This document shows positions 1-9,144 of a DNA stretch of 64,000 nucleotides, in pieces; position 1 is the stretch's first letter, and the number at the start of each line of letters is the position of its first letter. The notes beneath the pieces were generated by a model. It ran no database searches. It worked only from the letters and a program-made list of their open reading frames with translations, and was not told the origin of the DNA. This DNA comes from Histomonas meleagridis (lineage: Eukaryota > Parabasalia > Tritrichomonadida > Dientamoebidae), in the NCBI GenBank assembly GCA_020186115.1, contig WSYJ01000149.1:744001-808000 (forward strand), given 5' to 3'. The position numbers were made by a program, and so were the translations under genes.

Positions 1-632
1 ACATCTGGGTGACCACCCAAACTTGCAAAATGAAGAGCTGTGGCACCATGAGAGTTTGATTCAAGAAAATTAATTCCAATTTCTTTCATATATTTAAGAA
101 CTTCTAAATGACCATAATATGATGCTATAAGAATTGGAAGTGAACCTGCAGCATTTCGAATATTGAATATTTCAGTATTTGTTTTCATAAAAATATATTT
201 GACGCAGTCCAAAAAACCATATTGACAAGCTACATGGATAGGAGTGTTCCCACTTTTATCGCCTTCTTTTAAAGAATTTTCGTTTCGTTCTATGAGACGG
301 ACCATATCCATTGATCGACTTGCAATAGCAAAATGCATTAGTGGACGCTCTATAAGATCCTTTTTTTCTAGGTCTGCTCCATTATCAATGAGGAATTTTA
401 CACAATTTATTGCGTTAAAATATGCAGCAAAGGAGATAACAGGAGGAGCACTTGAAAGAAATGTTGGAAGATATTGCTCATTAAACCCAATTTCCTGGTT
501 TATCGCATTATCTTCTGATAAAACAACATTTGCAAGTGCTTCAACATCGTCATTTAGGATGGCATCACATATTGCAGCATTATTTTCTTTAAATTTGAAT
601 TGTTCCTGAAAACTTAGACCGGCAAACATCAT
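1..632 (-). CDS. Ankyrin-repeat protein, partial (runs off left edge)
   Basis: An uninterrupted minus-strand frame starts at tandem ATGs (632 or 629) and is still open at position 1, giving about 210 residues. The N-terminal 60 residues are helical and charged. Ankyrin repeats follow, with recognisable pieces such as SGNTPIHVACQYG, LPILIASYYGHLEVLKYM and GATALHFASLGGH. An initiator-like TCATAAG lies 5 bases upstream of the first ATG, which supports this start. Ankyrin proteins are scaffolds and no partner can be inferred. Unlike the ankyrin arrays elsewhere in the window, these repeats are contiguous, with no AT-rich spacers, so this belongs to a different and apparently intact subfamily. Confidence 0.85.
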   Translation of the reverse strand, partial: MMFAGLSFQEQFKFKENNAAICDAILNDDVEALANVVLSEDNAINQEIGFNEQYLPTFLSSAPPVISFAAYFNAINCVKFLIDNGADLEKKDLIERPLMHFAIASRSMDMVRLIERNENSLKEGDKSGNTPIHVACQYGFLDCVKYIFMKTNTEIFNIRNAAGSLPILIASYYGHLEVLKYMKEIGINFLESNSHGATALHFASLGGHPD

Positions 633-639
633 CTTATGA
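633..639 (-). promoter_or_regulatory. Initiator-like element of the partial ankyrin gene
   Basis: The minus strand reads TCATAAG directly before the ATG pair. It fits the trichomonad initiator pattern TCA(+1)-Y-W and would leave a 5-base leader. This is a pattern match only. Confidence 0.45.
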
Positions 640-1155
640 AGAAATCACAAAAGGGTTTTTCCTGCTTGTTTTAGTGTATAACACTTTTTGACTCCACCCG
701 TAACGATGGTAACAATGAAACCAAATTCTATATTATAACGATCGCATTCCTGCCAAAACAATATCCGTTCAATTTTAGTATAGTTTACACGGTCGTCAAG
801 GTGCTCCTTCCAAGAAAACAAAGTTAACACGTTAACACTAGCAGTTTTAAATAAACTATTCAATTTTTAAATTGGTCAGTTCATATGTTTAATTCCGATG
901 TACCCTCCAATCACACAATGCATTTCACTTATTAAATATATACAACATCAATGTTAAGTGTTTGGGATAATTTTTGATATATTTACGAATTTTTATTTTG
1001 GGCTTTATACATATTAATAATTTAAGTGTTACCAAAATGTTTATACTTTCCACATTTTGTTTTGTTGGGAATTACTTTGCAAAACCAAAAAATATACAGT
1101 ATTGAAACTAAATAAAATAATCAATTTGATTTACTGCATTTCTGATGGATGTTTA
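640..1155. other. Intergenic, no gene supported
   Basis: AT-rich spacer between the head of the partial ankyrin gene and the tail of the proline-rich gene. A 72-codon minus-strand frame (645-863) exists, but it has no recognisable domain and ends just before the ankyrin gene's initiator, so I do not call it. Confidence 0.5.
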
Positions 1156-2829
1156 TTAACTTTCTGGCGCGCCGAAGAAATCTGCCGGGTCATCGAAGTA
1201 AAATGTCTTTTCTTCTTCAGATGAAATTTGTACGACCAAATCAGCAGCGTAAACTTCACCATCACCAACGCCGAACTGCGGCAACACGCCGAGTCTAATT
1301 ACTGACTTCGGGTCCACTGTATAAATCGTTGGCGAGTCGATTGGGTAAGGAGGCATTGGCTGATATGTAACAGGCTGCTCGGGCACCGGCTCAAACACTG
1401 TCTCCAAGTGGTTGCTCAGAACAGTGTGGTACTCGTGGTTGAACTGTTCCTGCAGCTGCTCGAGTTGCTGCGATATGTAATCCACGTTATCATTCTTAGA
1501 TGTGATCTCGTCGACTAATGTCCGGCCCGCTTTCTCGACCTCTTTGCTGAACGATCTGAAGAAGTTCGTGATCACTGACTGGTACTCGGTCAATTGGTTC
1601 TTCGGGTTGCTCTTCAGCTGCTTGGAAGCAGACTCAGCTTGCGTGTGCGCTTCTTGCTGAAGTGCGGAGAGTGGTTCAAAGATATTACGCATGGAACCAT
1701 TGATGGTGCTGAGGTCGGCCTTGCGAATCTTTGTGGAGGAGGATGACGATGTCGTGGTGCTCTTAACTTTGGAGACATCGGACTTGCGCTTGGATTTGTT
1801 GGTGGGCGTGGCGGACTTCTTCTTGCCGCCCTTCTTCTTGCCGCCCTTGGCAGACTTGGATGGAGTTTCGGAGCTTTGAGAATGCTCTTCAGAAGTTGAC
1901 TCGTCGTGTGATGAAGAGACGCGACGATGCGGTGGAGGTGTTGGCTGTGTTGGTGGTGGTGGAGGCTGCGTGGCAACTGGAACAGGCTTCTTGGTGGGCT
2001 GAATGCGTTGGGCAGATGGAAGATTTTGGTTTGGTTCTGGGGCTGGGGGTTTGGCAGGTGGAGCTGCTGGACGTGTGGGTGGTGGCGCAGGCTTGGCTGG
2101 GGGTGCTGCGGGTTTGGCGGGCGGTGGAGCGGGTTTGGTGGCTGGTGCTGGTGGTGCTGGTTTGGCTGCGGGTGCTGGTTTGGCTGCGGGTGCTGGTGGA
2201 GCTGCGGGTTTAGGAGCTGGCGGTGCTGGTTTGGCTGCGGGTGCTGGTGGAGCTGCGGGTTTAGGAGCAGGACCAGGTGGACGAGTTGCTGGTGGTGCTG
2301 GTGCCGGACGAGAGGCTGGTGGTGCTGGTGCTGGACGAGAGGCTGGTGGTGCTGGTGCCGGACGAGAGGCTGGTGGTGCTGGTGCTGGACGAGAGGCTGG
2401 TGGTGCTGGTGCCGGACGAGAGGCTGGTGGTGCTGGTGCTGGTTTTGCGCCAAATGCAGGAGCGGGTTTGGGAACACCAGGTGGGGTAGATGCAGGTGGT
2501 GCTGCGGCTGGTGGAGCAGCTGCAGGTGGTGGGTTCCTCTTACCTAGAATTGCACGGAAACCACCAGGTACAGGAGCAGCACCACCACCAAGAGTCATAT
2601 TTAATCTGGCTTTGAAATCCATTGGTTTAGCCGGTTCTGCGGCTGCTGGTGGAATTGCTGGTCTTTCTGGTGGTGGATCTACTTTCCGAAGTTTAGGCAT
2701 GCCATTTGCCAATGTTGCACCCGTATTTGCTTTTGGAAGGAATTTGTTAGTTGATGCTGCTGGCTTTGATGGTGGTGGTGGAGGTGGAGGAGGCGGTGGT
2801 GGAGGAGGTGGAGGAGGAGGTGCTGGCAT
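1156..2829 (-). CDS. Proline-rich coiled-coil protein, possibly actin-cytoskeletal
   Basis: A 557-residue protein starting MPAPPP with 18 consecutive prolines (about residues 3-20). A proline/alanine-rich region (to about residue 290) contains six 9-residue repeats of type PAPAPPASR, then KPAAPPAP repeats. A Ser/Lys-rich basic stretch (about 315-370, GGKKKGGKKKS) and an acidic, coiled-coil-like C-terminal region of about 170 residues ending FDDPADFFGAPES follow. N-terminal polyproline plus a weak WH2-like segment (GMPKLRKV, residues 43-50) recalls verprolin/WIP or other profilin-binding proteins. This is inference from composition only. GC content is far above the neighbourhood because of Pro/Ala codons, and the long open frames on the other strand are by-products of this composition. 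Confidence 0.75.
   Translation of the reverse strand: MPAPPPPPPPPPPPPPPPPPSKPAASTNKFLPKANTGATLANGMPKLRKVDPPPERPAIPPAAAEPAKPMDFKARLNMTLGGGAAPVPGGFRAILGKRNPPPAAAPPAAAPPASTPPGVPKPAPAFGAKPAPAPPASRPAPAPPASRPAPAPPASRPAPAPPASRPAPAPPASRPAPAPPATRPPGPAPKPAAPPAPAAKPAPPAPKPAAPPAPAAKPAPAAKPAPPAPATKPAPPPAKPAAPPAKPAPPPTRPAAPPAKPPAPEPNQNLPSAQRIQPTKKPVPVATQPPPPPTQPTPPPHRRVSSSHDESTSEEHSQSSETPSKSAKGGKKKGGKKKSATPTNKSKRKSDVSKVKSTTTSSSSSTKIRKADLSTINGSMRNIFEPLSALQQEAHTQAESASKQLKSNPKNQLTEYQSVITNFFRSFSKEVEKAGRTLVDEITSKNDNVDYISQQLEQLQEQFNHEYHTVLSNHLETVFEPVPEQPVTYQPMPPYPIDSPTIYTVDPKSVIRLGVLPQFGVGDGEVYAADLVVQISSEEEKTFYFDDPADFFGAPES
2288..2449 (-). repeat. Tandem 27-bp repeat, six copies, inside the proline-rich gene
   Basis: Six contiguous 27-bp units encode the 9-residue Pro/Ala repeat. 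The plus strand alternates GCC and GCT at one position (gtgccgg/gtgctgg), so the true period is 54 bp. The alternation is silent, which suggests the array grew by duplicating a 54-bp dimer. The last copy is diverged at its end. Confidence 0.9.
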
Positions 2830-3056
2830 TTGATTAAACTGGGAAACTTTTTCATAAGAAACTCAAAATTGATAAAATCACAAAAGTTGAACTTGAACGT
2901 TAAGAAATTTTTTCTACACCGGTGACAATATATCTCAAGATGTACTTATTTTTTTAAGATAAAACTAAATAAGATATTTATTAAAGATGTTTTCAAAGAT
3001 GTTAGTATCGATAAAAAACTTTTTAGTAAATAGGTTATGTTGTTTTTTAATTCGCC

Positions 3057-3542
3057 ATGATTAATGTTCAGGAAACCGTTAATAGGACAATGTTCTCAAC
3101 GATAAATAAATTCGGTAGATTTGCAGCGGCAAGGACTGACAAAGCAATTGTATATTCTATTGGCGGAAATGAATGGTTTGGTATTAGCAAAGATAATAGA
3201 TCAATGTTATTTACAACTGGAAAAGGTTCAAGCCCATCACCTGTAGATCATATCTTAATGGCACTAGGAGCTTGTTCTGCAGATGATGTAAAATATGTGC
3301 TTGAAAAGAATGAAAGAATTGTTAATAAGTTAAGTGTTGATATCGAGGGTGAATTCGCTCCAGATCCACCAAACCGATTATCAGAAATACGCGTACGATT
3401 CAATTTGGACTCACCAAATGCACTTGAAGAAGATATCAAAATTGTTGGTGATACTGTTTTAGAAAAATTGTGTCCTGTTGCTATGACATTAACCTCAAAG
3501 CCAAATATAAAAGCAAAAGCCACGTTAGTGAACAAGAAATAA
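3057..3542 (+). CDS. OsmC/Ohr-family thiol peroxidase, probably hydrogenosomal
   Basis: A 161-residue protein with the OsmC fold. Both signature cysteines are present: the peroxidatic one in the helix GACSADDV and the resolving one in LCPVAMTL. The family reduces organic hydroperoxides using its own cysteines. The frame opens at 3057, but the internal Met at 3090 begins MFSTINKFGRFAAARTD. That is short, hydroxylated and Arg-containing, with an RF motif that looks like a hydrogenosomal presequence, so translation may really start at 3090 (150 residues). A hydrogenosomal location would fit its role in oxidative defence of an oxygen-sensitive organelle. No clear initiator is seen before either Met. 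The family is bacterial in origin. Confidence 0.88.
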   Translation: MINVQETVNRTMFSTINKFGRFAAARTDKAIVYSIGGNEWFGISKDNRSMLFTTGKGSSPSPVDHILMALGACSADDVKYVLEKNERIVNKLSVDIEGEFAPDPPNRLSEIRVRFNLDSPNALEEDIKIVGDTVLEKLCPVAMTLTSKPNIKAKATLVNKK

Positions 3543-3589
3543 AAAGAATGTCAATTTGGATATTTATACAATTTTTTATGTGTAATTAT

Positions 3590-4474
3590 TTACTCTTTAA
3601 AATTTAATGAAAGGGATATAATTGGATTCTCTTTGAGTGATGGAACAGCTACAGCGAAGTCGACACTTGTTTTTGTAGCAATTGGAAATCCAATTTGAGC
3701 TTTTAATTTTTTCTCTGAATCAACAATTAATTTATATGATTTTGAGTTTTGTGTGTATGATAATTGAGCATAGCCATACTTTTCCTGCTTCTTTTCAAAA
3801 GCTAAGTCTAGGTTAATAGGTCCTTTTTGGAAATTAAGAAATGTTTTGAAATTGTTGTTTTTATATTTTGCTGCTAATTCTAATGGATGATATGATAATC
3901 TTGCAGAAGCTTTGTATGATTCTTTATTTGTGATTTTGTTTGGCAAAAATGAAAATCCAATATTAAATATTGGATATCCTAAAACAAGACCTGTGCGAAT
4001 TAAGCTGCTTTTTCCAGCTCCTTTCTTGATGCACAATGAAAGAGTGCTATTAATGAATTGCGTTTGCATGTAAAGGGATGTATCGAAATTGACTTCTTGA
4101 ATTTTGGAATCAAATGATAGGTTAAGGTCAGTGTTAACTTTCATTTTTTCTTGTTGAAGTACTTTGAAAAATCTTGAATAATCAATTTTAAAATGACAAT
4201 CATTAATTGGATAAATTTTTACGTTTATCGGTAAATTAATAAGTTTTGGTTTAAACTCTAATGTATAGTCATTCTCATATTTGCATATTTTAATATTATA
4301 ATGATTATCATTGAAGCCAAAGATAGCATTTTCGATTGGAGATTTCTGATTATATCCAGGAGAAATCAATGTTAAAAACACTTCATCGTTAGTATAATTT
4401 ATCTGCATAACATTTCTATTATTTGTAATTTCTTTTGATACTTTTTGAGGACACAAATCATTAAATCTGATCAT
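3590..4474 (-). CDS. Putative beta-barrel membrane protein (porin/Tom40-like)
   Basis: A 294-residue protein with no signal peptide and no long hydrophobic helix. From about residue 110 it shows successive short amphipathic strands (NTDLNLSFD, YMQTQFINSTLSL, FNIGFSFL, KASARLSYH, YAQLSYTQN). It ends ISLSLNFKE, a plausible beta-signal. This architecture is typical of eukaryotic porins/Tom40 of mitochondria-related organelles, so a hydrogenosomal outer-membrane location is plausible. The assignment rests on strand pattern and length, not on a family motif. The GAGKSS string at about residue 152 lacks a P-loop context. It is convergent with the OsmC gene (47 bp apart). Confidence 0.5.
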   Translation of the reverse strand: MIRFNDLCPQKVSKEITNNRNVMQINYTNDEVFLTLISPGYNQKSPIENAIFGFNDNHYNIKICKYENDYTLEFKPKLINLPINVKIYPINDCHFKIDYSRFFKVLQQEKMKVNTDLNLSFDSKIQEVNFDTSLYMQTQFINSTLSLCIKKGAGKSSLIRTGLVLGYPIFNIGFSFLPNKITNKESYKASARLSYHPLELAAKYKNNNFKTFLNFQKGPINLDLAFEKKQEKYGYAQLSYTQNSKSYKLIVDSEKKLKAQIGFPIATKTSVDFAVAVPSLKENPIISLSLNFKE

Positions 4475-4567
4475 TGCAAAGGAATAAAATTACCCATTTG
4501 AAGGGTAATTTGAATTGAGAAGCTTTGTTCCAATGAGACAAAACAAACATTTTTTATTAACACATTT

Positions 4568-6100
4568 CTATGTTGTTTTAGGGAGTATTGCACCAAATAT
4601 TATCCAACTTGCATAAAGATCTTCAGCATAAGGGAATGTAGCAATTGATACAACAAACATTTCAGCATTTGGTGATGTCATTAAATCATCAGATTTAGCT
4701 TGTAATGCCATAAAAATAGATTTTGCATCTTTAGCATGCACACAGATTGGTATTGCTTTAATTGATGTATTTTTAGGCAATAATCGTCTAATTGCATCAT
4801 TTGCATGAGGTGCCCACATATCACAAGATTCATTAAGTTTTGATGATTCATAAGAATACAAAAGAGGTCTCATAGCAAAAGCAATTTGATTATTAAAAAT
4901 AGTCTTTTTTGTATGTCTTAATGCAGATATCATTCTTTTGACTTCATTTTCAATTTCTTCTTCGTCAATTTGTTCACAAGGACAAAGTGATGGAATAGAA
5001 ATTGGTGAAGGAACATCATATCTTTTCCAAATTCTTGGGTCATTAACATCGGCAGATGGACATTCAACAAGTGCCTCAAGTTTACATTTATATCCATAAA
5101 GTATAGTCGTATGTAATATTTCTGCAATTGTTCTTTCACATGTGAATGGATCCCATAACCAATTTTGTTTCTCATGAATTGTTAATACTTTATTCGCACA
5201 AACATAAGACTCAAATCCAAATCCACAAAATAACGAACATAATAATGCACAAATGTCACCTCTACTACCACATCGAGAACTTAATAACGAGTGGATGGTG
5301 AACCCACGAGTGAAAACCGTTTCATCGTTATCGTCTTCTTCTTCTGCGATAACGTTTCCAGTTGCAGAAAATGTTCTCTTGCTAACAGAAAATAAACCTG
5401 CAAATCGATTTGCGTGAAATGGAGTCGGAATTAATTTTGATGAAAGTCTACAAATATGTGATCCTCTTCTCCCTTCGTTTTTAAGAATATTTTGAAGATC
5501 ATTAGGTGATATAGATATTGGATCAAATTCAAGCTTAATATGTACAATTCCATTATCATCACCTGTTTGAGATCCGCTTAGTGTTACTGGTAATCCTACA
5601 TATCCACTAAGTGCCATTCTCCATTCAAAAGTTCCTGTGCCATAAGAACAACAGTTTTTACCAGAAATGAGAATAGCTGTGATTGAACCTGGCCCATAAG
5701 AAATTAATTCATCAATTGATTGAGATAAATCTATTGAAAATGTTTCAGAAAATAATGGATCTACTTCTGCATTGACTTTACTGCTTCTAAATCGATGACC
5801 TGCAATGTTAATATCAAGCTGTAATAATGAAGAATCAGCATCCATTAATTCAATAAATGAACTAGCTCTTACAATTGTTATAGTTAATGTATGTAATGAA
5901 GATGATGTTTGTCGCTTTTTAGTGTGTTGTTTAGGAACATCTGTAACTGGAAGAGGTTTGCTTACATTTGAATTTGGTGAAGTAACAGGCACTCTTTTAG
6001 CAAGAAAGTCATGGACATATTTTTTCATATCAACATTGTTTGCAAATTTTCGTATCCTAGATCTATCTGTATCCGAAATATTTACATTAGGGATTGACAT
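4568..6100 (-). CDS. CEP76-like centrosome/basal-body protein
   Basis: A 510-residue protein matching the layout of centrosomal protein 76: a charged N-terminus, a C2-like domain (about residues 68-205), a transglutaminase-like domain (about 260-345, with SRCGSRGDICALLCSLF and FGFESYVCAN followed by WLWDPFT), and the characteristic C-terminal part (FNNQIAFAMRPLLYSYE, HANDAIRRLLP, AKSIFMAL, and the end FPYAEDLYASWIIFGAI). CEP76 restrains centriole reduplication in animals; in a flagellate it would act at basal bodies. The transglutaminase-like domain is thought to be non-catalytic in CEP76, and no intact Cys-His-Asp triad is obvious here either. It is divergently transcribed from MRE11 across 74 bp. 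Confidence 0.8.
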   Translation of the reverse strand: MSIPNVNISDTDRSRIRKFANNVDMKKYVHDFLAKRVPVTSPNSNVSKPLPVTDVPKQHTKKRQTSSSLHTLTITIVRASSFIELMDADSSLLQLDINIAGHRFRSSKVNAEVDPLFSETFSIDLSQSIDELISYGPGSITAILISGKNCCSYGTGTFEWRMALSGYVGLPVTLSGSQTGDDNGIVHIKLEFDPISISPNDLQNILKNEGRRGSHICRLSSKLIPTPFHANRFAGLFSVSKRTFSATGNVIAEEEDDNDETVFTRGFTIHSLLSSRCGSRGDICALLCSLFCGFGFESYVCANKVLTIHEKQNWLWDPFTCERTIAEILHTTILYGYKCKLEALVECPSADVNDPRIWKRYDVPSPISIPSLCPCEQIDEEEIENEVKRMISALRHTKKTIFNNQIAFAMRPLLYSYESSKLNESCDMWAPHANDAIRRLLPKNTSIKAIPICVHAKDAKSIFMALQAKSDDLMTSPNAEMFVVSIATFPYAEDLYASWIIFGAILPKTT

Positions 6101-6164
6101 TTGGAATAAACGTACTTCACTTATGAACGTTTAATAATGTGTAAACAATTTAATTTAAGCAACT

Positions 6165-6172
6165 TCACCTCC
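6165..6172 (+). promoter_or_regulatory. Initiator-like element of MRE11
   Basis: TCACCTCC lies 8 bases upstream of the MRE11 ATG (TCA +1 followed by C). It sits in the 74-bp divergent promoter shared with the CEP76-like gene. Confidence 0.4.
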
Positions 6173-6174
6173 AA

Positions 6175-7905
6175 ATGACAACAATCAAGTTAGGTATCTT
6201 CTCTGATACACATCTTGGTAACAATGAAACAGATGTTATTCGTGCAAATGATTCTTTTGAAGCATTTGAACAATCTTTAAGAATATTCCATGAAAATAAT
6301 GTTGACGCAATTCTTCATGCTGGAGATTTATTTGATATTCCAACACCTTCAAAGTCATCTCTTAACAAGGCAATTGAAATCCTTCAAAAATATATTTTCA
6401 TGGATCCAATTGAAGAAAGAGAACCAATCGAAGTTGAAGAATATCCCGAACCTGGAAAAGCATTAGTTCATGAACCAAACACACATGATCCAAATATATT
6501 AATTAAAACACCAATTTTTATGATTCATGGAAATCATGATCCTCCTGTTGGCCTTGGATCATTAAGTGCCTGTGACCTATTCTCATCAATTCATTACATT
6601 AATTATTTTAGTAAGCTCATAAATCCAAATGAGATTGTTCTTAATCCTGTAATCATTCATAAAGACAATATTCGTGTATGTGTCTATGGATTTCATAACA
6701 TTTCTGAGGCATCTTTTGCTGTAGCACTTAAACAACGCCAAGTCTTTTTTGTTCAACCAGATCCAATTGAAGGTGTTTATCAATATAACATTTTACTCCT
6801 TCATCAAAACTTCCGAATTTATGAACGTAACTCATCTAACCCCTTAACAACCTCGGAATATTTGTCTAATATATTTCGTGCAAATCAAATCAATATTAAT
6901 TTAGTAGTTTGGGGTCACGAACATCAAGGCAAGATGGAAATTGAAATTACCAATGGAGTACATATCTTTCAACCAGGTTCTACAGTTGCAACAGACATTG
7001 GCGGTGATTTTCAATTTGAAAACCGCGGAGTTGGGGTGCTCCAAATATCGTTCGAACAAGAAAATTTCACTTATTATCATTTAGACTCCCGACCATGTAA
7101 ATATAAAGTCCTAGAACTCAAGGGGAACAAATACCGTACTGCAAAAGATGTTGTTTCCAAAATCAAGGAAACAATTGAAGAGATGATAGAAATGTCAAAA
7201 CCAAAACCTTATCCAATTATTTATTTAAAGGTAGTTAGTGAAACCTTTGATCTCAGTGATATTTCAGATAAGAAGATTATGGGCGAATATTCAAGTTTAG
7301 TCGCAAATCCAATGAAATTCCTAAAACTTTCTCATCGAAAACGACAAAGCAAGCGTAGCCAAAAGAGGGATGATCAAGAAAATACTGAATCAGGGCCAGT
7401 TCAAATTGAGACGTTAATTGAAAATCGATTTTTAGAAGATAGTTTATCATTTCTTAATGTTGCCACATTTAATGCGTCATTAAAGTCATTTATCTACAGC
7501 AATGAAAAGAACTCGCAAAAGATCTTTGAAGAGAATCTTAACAAGCTGAAAAACATCCGCGTCGATTACCTCATCGAAAACGCCGCTGAATGGGGCACCC
7601 AACATGAGATTGAAGCGATCGATGCGGTAACAGCCAAAGAGTACATCAGCTCGCAAAAGCAAAATTTGCCGGACTTAAGCATCGACTTGTCGAGCGCAGT
7701 GGTCACTGTTAGCAATGAAGCAGAAAATAGTGGCGAAAAAAGCGTCAAGAAAAGAGGGAGAAGGAAAAGAAAAGATCAAGAAAAAGAAGATAACGAAAGC
7801 GAAAATAATGTCCTCGAAGTGGAAGAGCCTGTACATCCTTCAAGGCCAAGAAGAAGAGCAAATAGGAATGAGAAACCAGCTTCGGAATTCATAACATCAA
7901 AATAA
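6175..7905 (+). CDS. MRE11: MRE11 double-strand-break nuclease
   Basis: A 576-residue protein with all Mre11 phosphoesterase motifs: SDTHLG (D11, H13), GDLFD (D51), GNHD (N120, H121), LLHQN (H210) and GHEH (H248, H250). The capping domain follows (to about residue 400). The C-terminal tail is rich in Lys/Arg and Glu (KKRGRRKRK near 525, PSRPRRRANR near 560), as expected for DNA-binding Mre11 tails. It resects DNA ends in the MRN complex and would act in the nucleus. The length is short but normal for protist Mre11. The stretch 7540-7740 is visibly richer in G/C third positions than the rest of the gene. Confidence 0.95.
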   Translation: MTTIKLGIFSDTHLGNNETDVIRANDSFEAFEQSLRIFHENNVDAILHAGDLFDIPTPSKSSLNKAIEILQKYIFMDPIEEREPIEVEEYPEPGKALVHEPNTHDPNILIKTPIFMIHGNHDPPVGLGSLSACDLFSSIHYINYFSKLINPNEIVLNPVIIHKDNIRVCVYGFHNISEASFAVALKQRQVFFVQPDPIEGVYQYNILLLHQNFRIYERNSSNPLTTSEYLSNIFRANQININLVVWGHEHQGKMEIEITNGVHIFQPGSTVATDIGGDFQFENRGVGVLQISFEQENFTYYHLDSRPCKYKVLELKGNKYRTAKDVVSKIKETIEEMIEMSKPKPYPIIYLKVVSETFDLSDISDKKIMGEYSSLVANPMKFLKLSHRKRQSKRSQKRDDQENTESGPVQIETLIENRFLEDSLSFLNVATFNASLKSFIYSNEKNSQKIFEENLNKLKNIRVDYLIENAAEWGTQHEIEAIDAVTAKEYISSQKQNLPDLSIDLSSAVVTVSNEAENSGEKSVKKRGRRKRKDQEKEDNESENNVLEVEEPVHPSRPRRRANRNEKPASEFITSK

Positions 7906-8491
7906 ATGTGAATTTTCTTTTATTGTGTAATCCCTTTCAACGTACTTGTTGCCCGTTCTGTTTTATTTTTTTAAGGAAGTATTTAATAGCGAATAATGAC
8001 CAGCTGGTTAGCTAACTACATGTTTTTGTTCGATTATTTTCATGATTTTAATTCGTAGCACTCTTTTTCTCAGAAAAAAAATTTATTCTTTAATATTAAA
8101 GTGTGTATTAATTGTAAAAACATACCAAATTCTTTATGATAGTATGTTTCTTCAAAAGTAATAACTGAACTATTTTCTATATAATACTATATCGAACACA
8201 CAGGGAAATAGAAATATCCGTTATGTTTAAAACATTATATATAGAAAAAACACAAGAATTTAAATATATATATATATATATATATTAGTTTACACGATTT
8301 ATTTTATTTAAATTATTAAAAATTAAATATTAAATAAATCTTTTCTAAGTATATTACATTTTGATGAATAGAAAGAAAGACAATTGTATTTTTATGAGAT
8401 TATTTGAACTAAATCAAAACCTTTGGTTGTATTGTAGACAAAACCTTTGGATAAAATGGTTCTTGATTCTGAATTATAATTAGTGTTTGAT
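7906..8491. other. Intergenic with AT microsatellite
   Basis: AT-rich spacer after MRE11. A run of about ten alternating TA dinucleotides sits near 8264-8285. No open frame or RNA gene is seen. Confidence 0.6.
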
Positions 8492-8590
8492 TCAGCAATT
8501 TTCACGTTCAAGAAGTAATTTAACTGTATCAAAATTACCTTCCCATGTTGCATATATTAAAGGTGTTTCAAAAAAATAAATAACTTTGTG
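8492..8590 (-). pseudogene. Ankyrin repeat fragment
   Basis: The minus strand encodes a last ankyrin repeat, ETPLIYATWEGNFDTVKLLLE, ending at a stop. The residues before it (KVIYFFETPL) match the spacer-encoded segment that precedes TAL in the 170-bp arrays elsewhere in this window. So this is a single detached array unit. It abuts the dyskerin fragment on the opposite strand. Confidence 0.65.
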
Positions 8591-8593
8591 ATT

Positions 8594-9144
8594 CCATAAA
8601 TATGTTTTACTCTTAGATGTCAAATGGCTCTTAGACACCAAAGGCGACGAATCGTATCTTCGCCGAGTCGTTAAGCCATTAGAATGGATGTTAATAAAAT
8701 ATAATGAAGGACTCATCGGTCGATGCAGTGTGTCACGGCGCTAAAGTTATGATTCCTGGTATACTTCGATTTGAGAACGGAATCGAAGTTGACGAAGTTG
8801 TTGTGATCATAACGACGAAAGGAGAAGCAATCGCATTGGGGATTGCGTTAATGACGACAGAGCAAATGTACAATAGTGACCATGGGTTCGCTGCAAAGAT
8901 TAAGCGAGTCATCATGGACGGAAGCATATATCCGAAGTGTTGTGGCAAGGGAACCGTTGCGCAGGAGAAGAAGAGGAGGATAAAGGCATGTCTTATTACT
9001 CAACGAGAAGTTGAAGCCAAACGAGAAAATTCATGCAAATTGGGTAATGAATTACCTCAAAGGGAAACTGAATCAATGATTTTAATAAAGAAAATATTCA
9101 AATTGAAAATTCGTTTTAGTAATTTTAAATTTAAATTTTGTTGA
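8594..9144 (+). pseudogene. Dyskerin/Cbf5 C-terminal fragment (PUA domain), frameshifted
   Basis: The 5' part (about 8600-8700) encodes KWLLDTKGDESYLRRVVKPLE, and after a frame change near 8703 a 146-codon frame continues [38 protein letters not shown] and [20 protein letters not shown]. These are hallmark segments of the C-terminal pseudouridine-synthase end and PUA domain of dyskerin/Cbf5. The N-terminal two thirds, including the catalytic domain, are absent, and the last 40 residues are not dyskerin-like. This is a gene fragment, not a functional H/ACA pseudouridine synthase. A full copy must lie elsewhere in the genome. Confidence 0.85.

Noticed and set aside
645-863. 72-codon minus-strand frame
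   Set aside because: No domain, no initiator, and it ends just before the promoter of the partial ankyrin gene.
1614-2833. Several long frames overlapping the proline-rich gene on both strands
   Set aside because: They are by-products of GC-rich repeated Pro/Ala codons. Their products are His/Gln- or Gly/Trp-rich nonsense, and only the 557-residue frame has a start, varied domains and a normal end.
3590-4474. GAGKSS in the beta-barrel-like protein as an ATP-binding P-loop
   Set aside because: No Walker B or surrounding NTPase fold; the region is predicted beta-strand.
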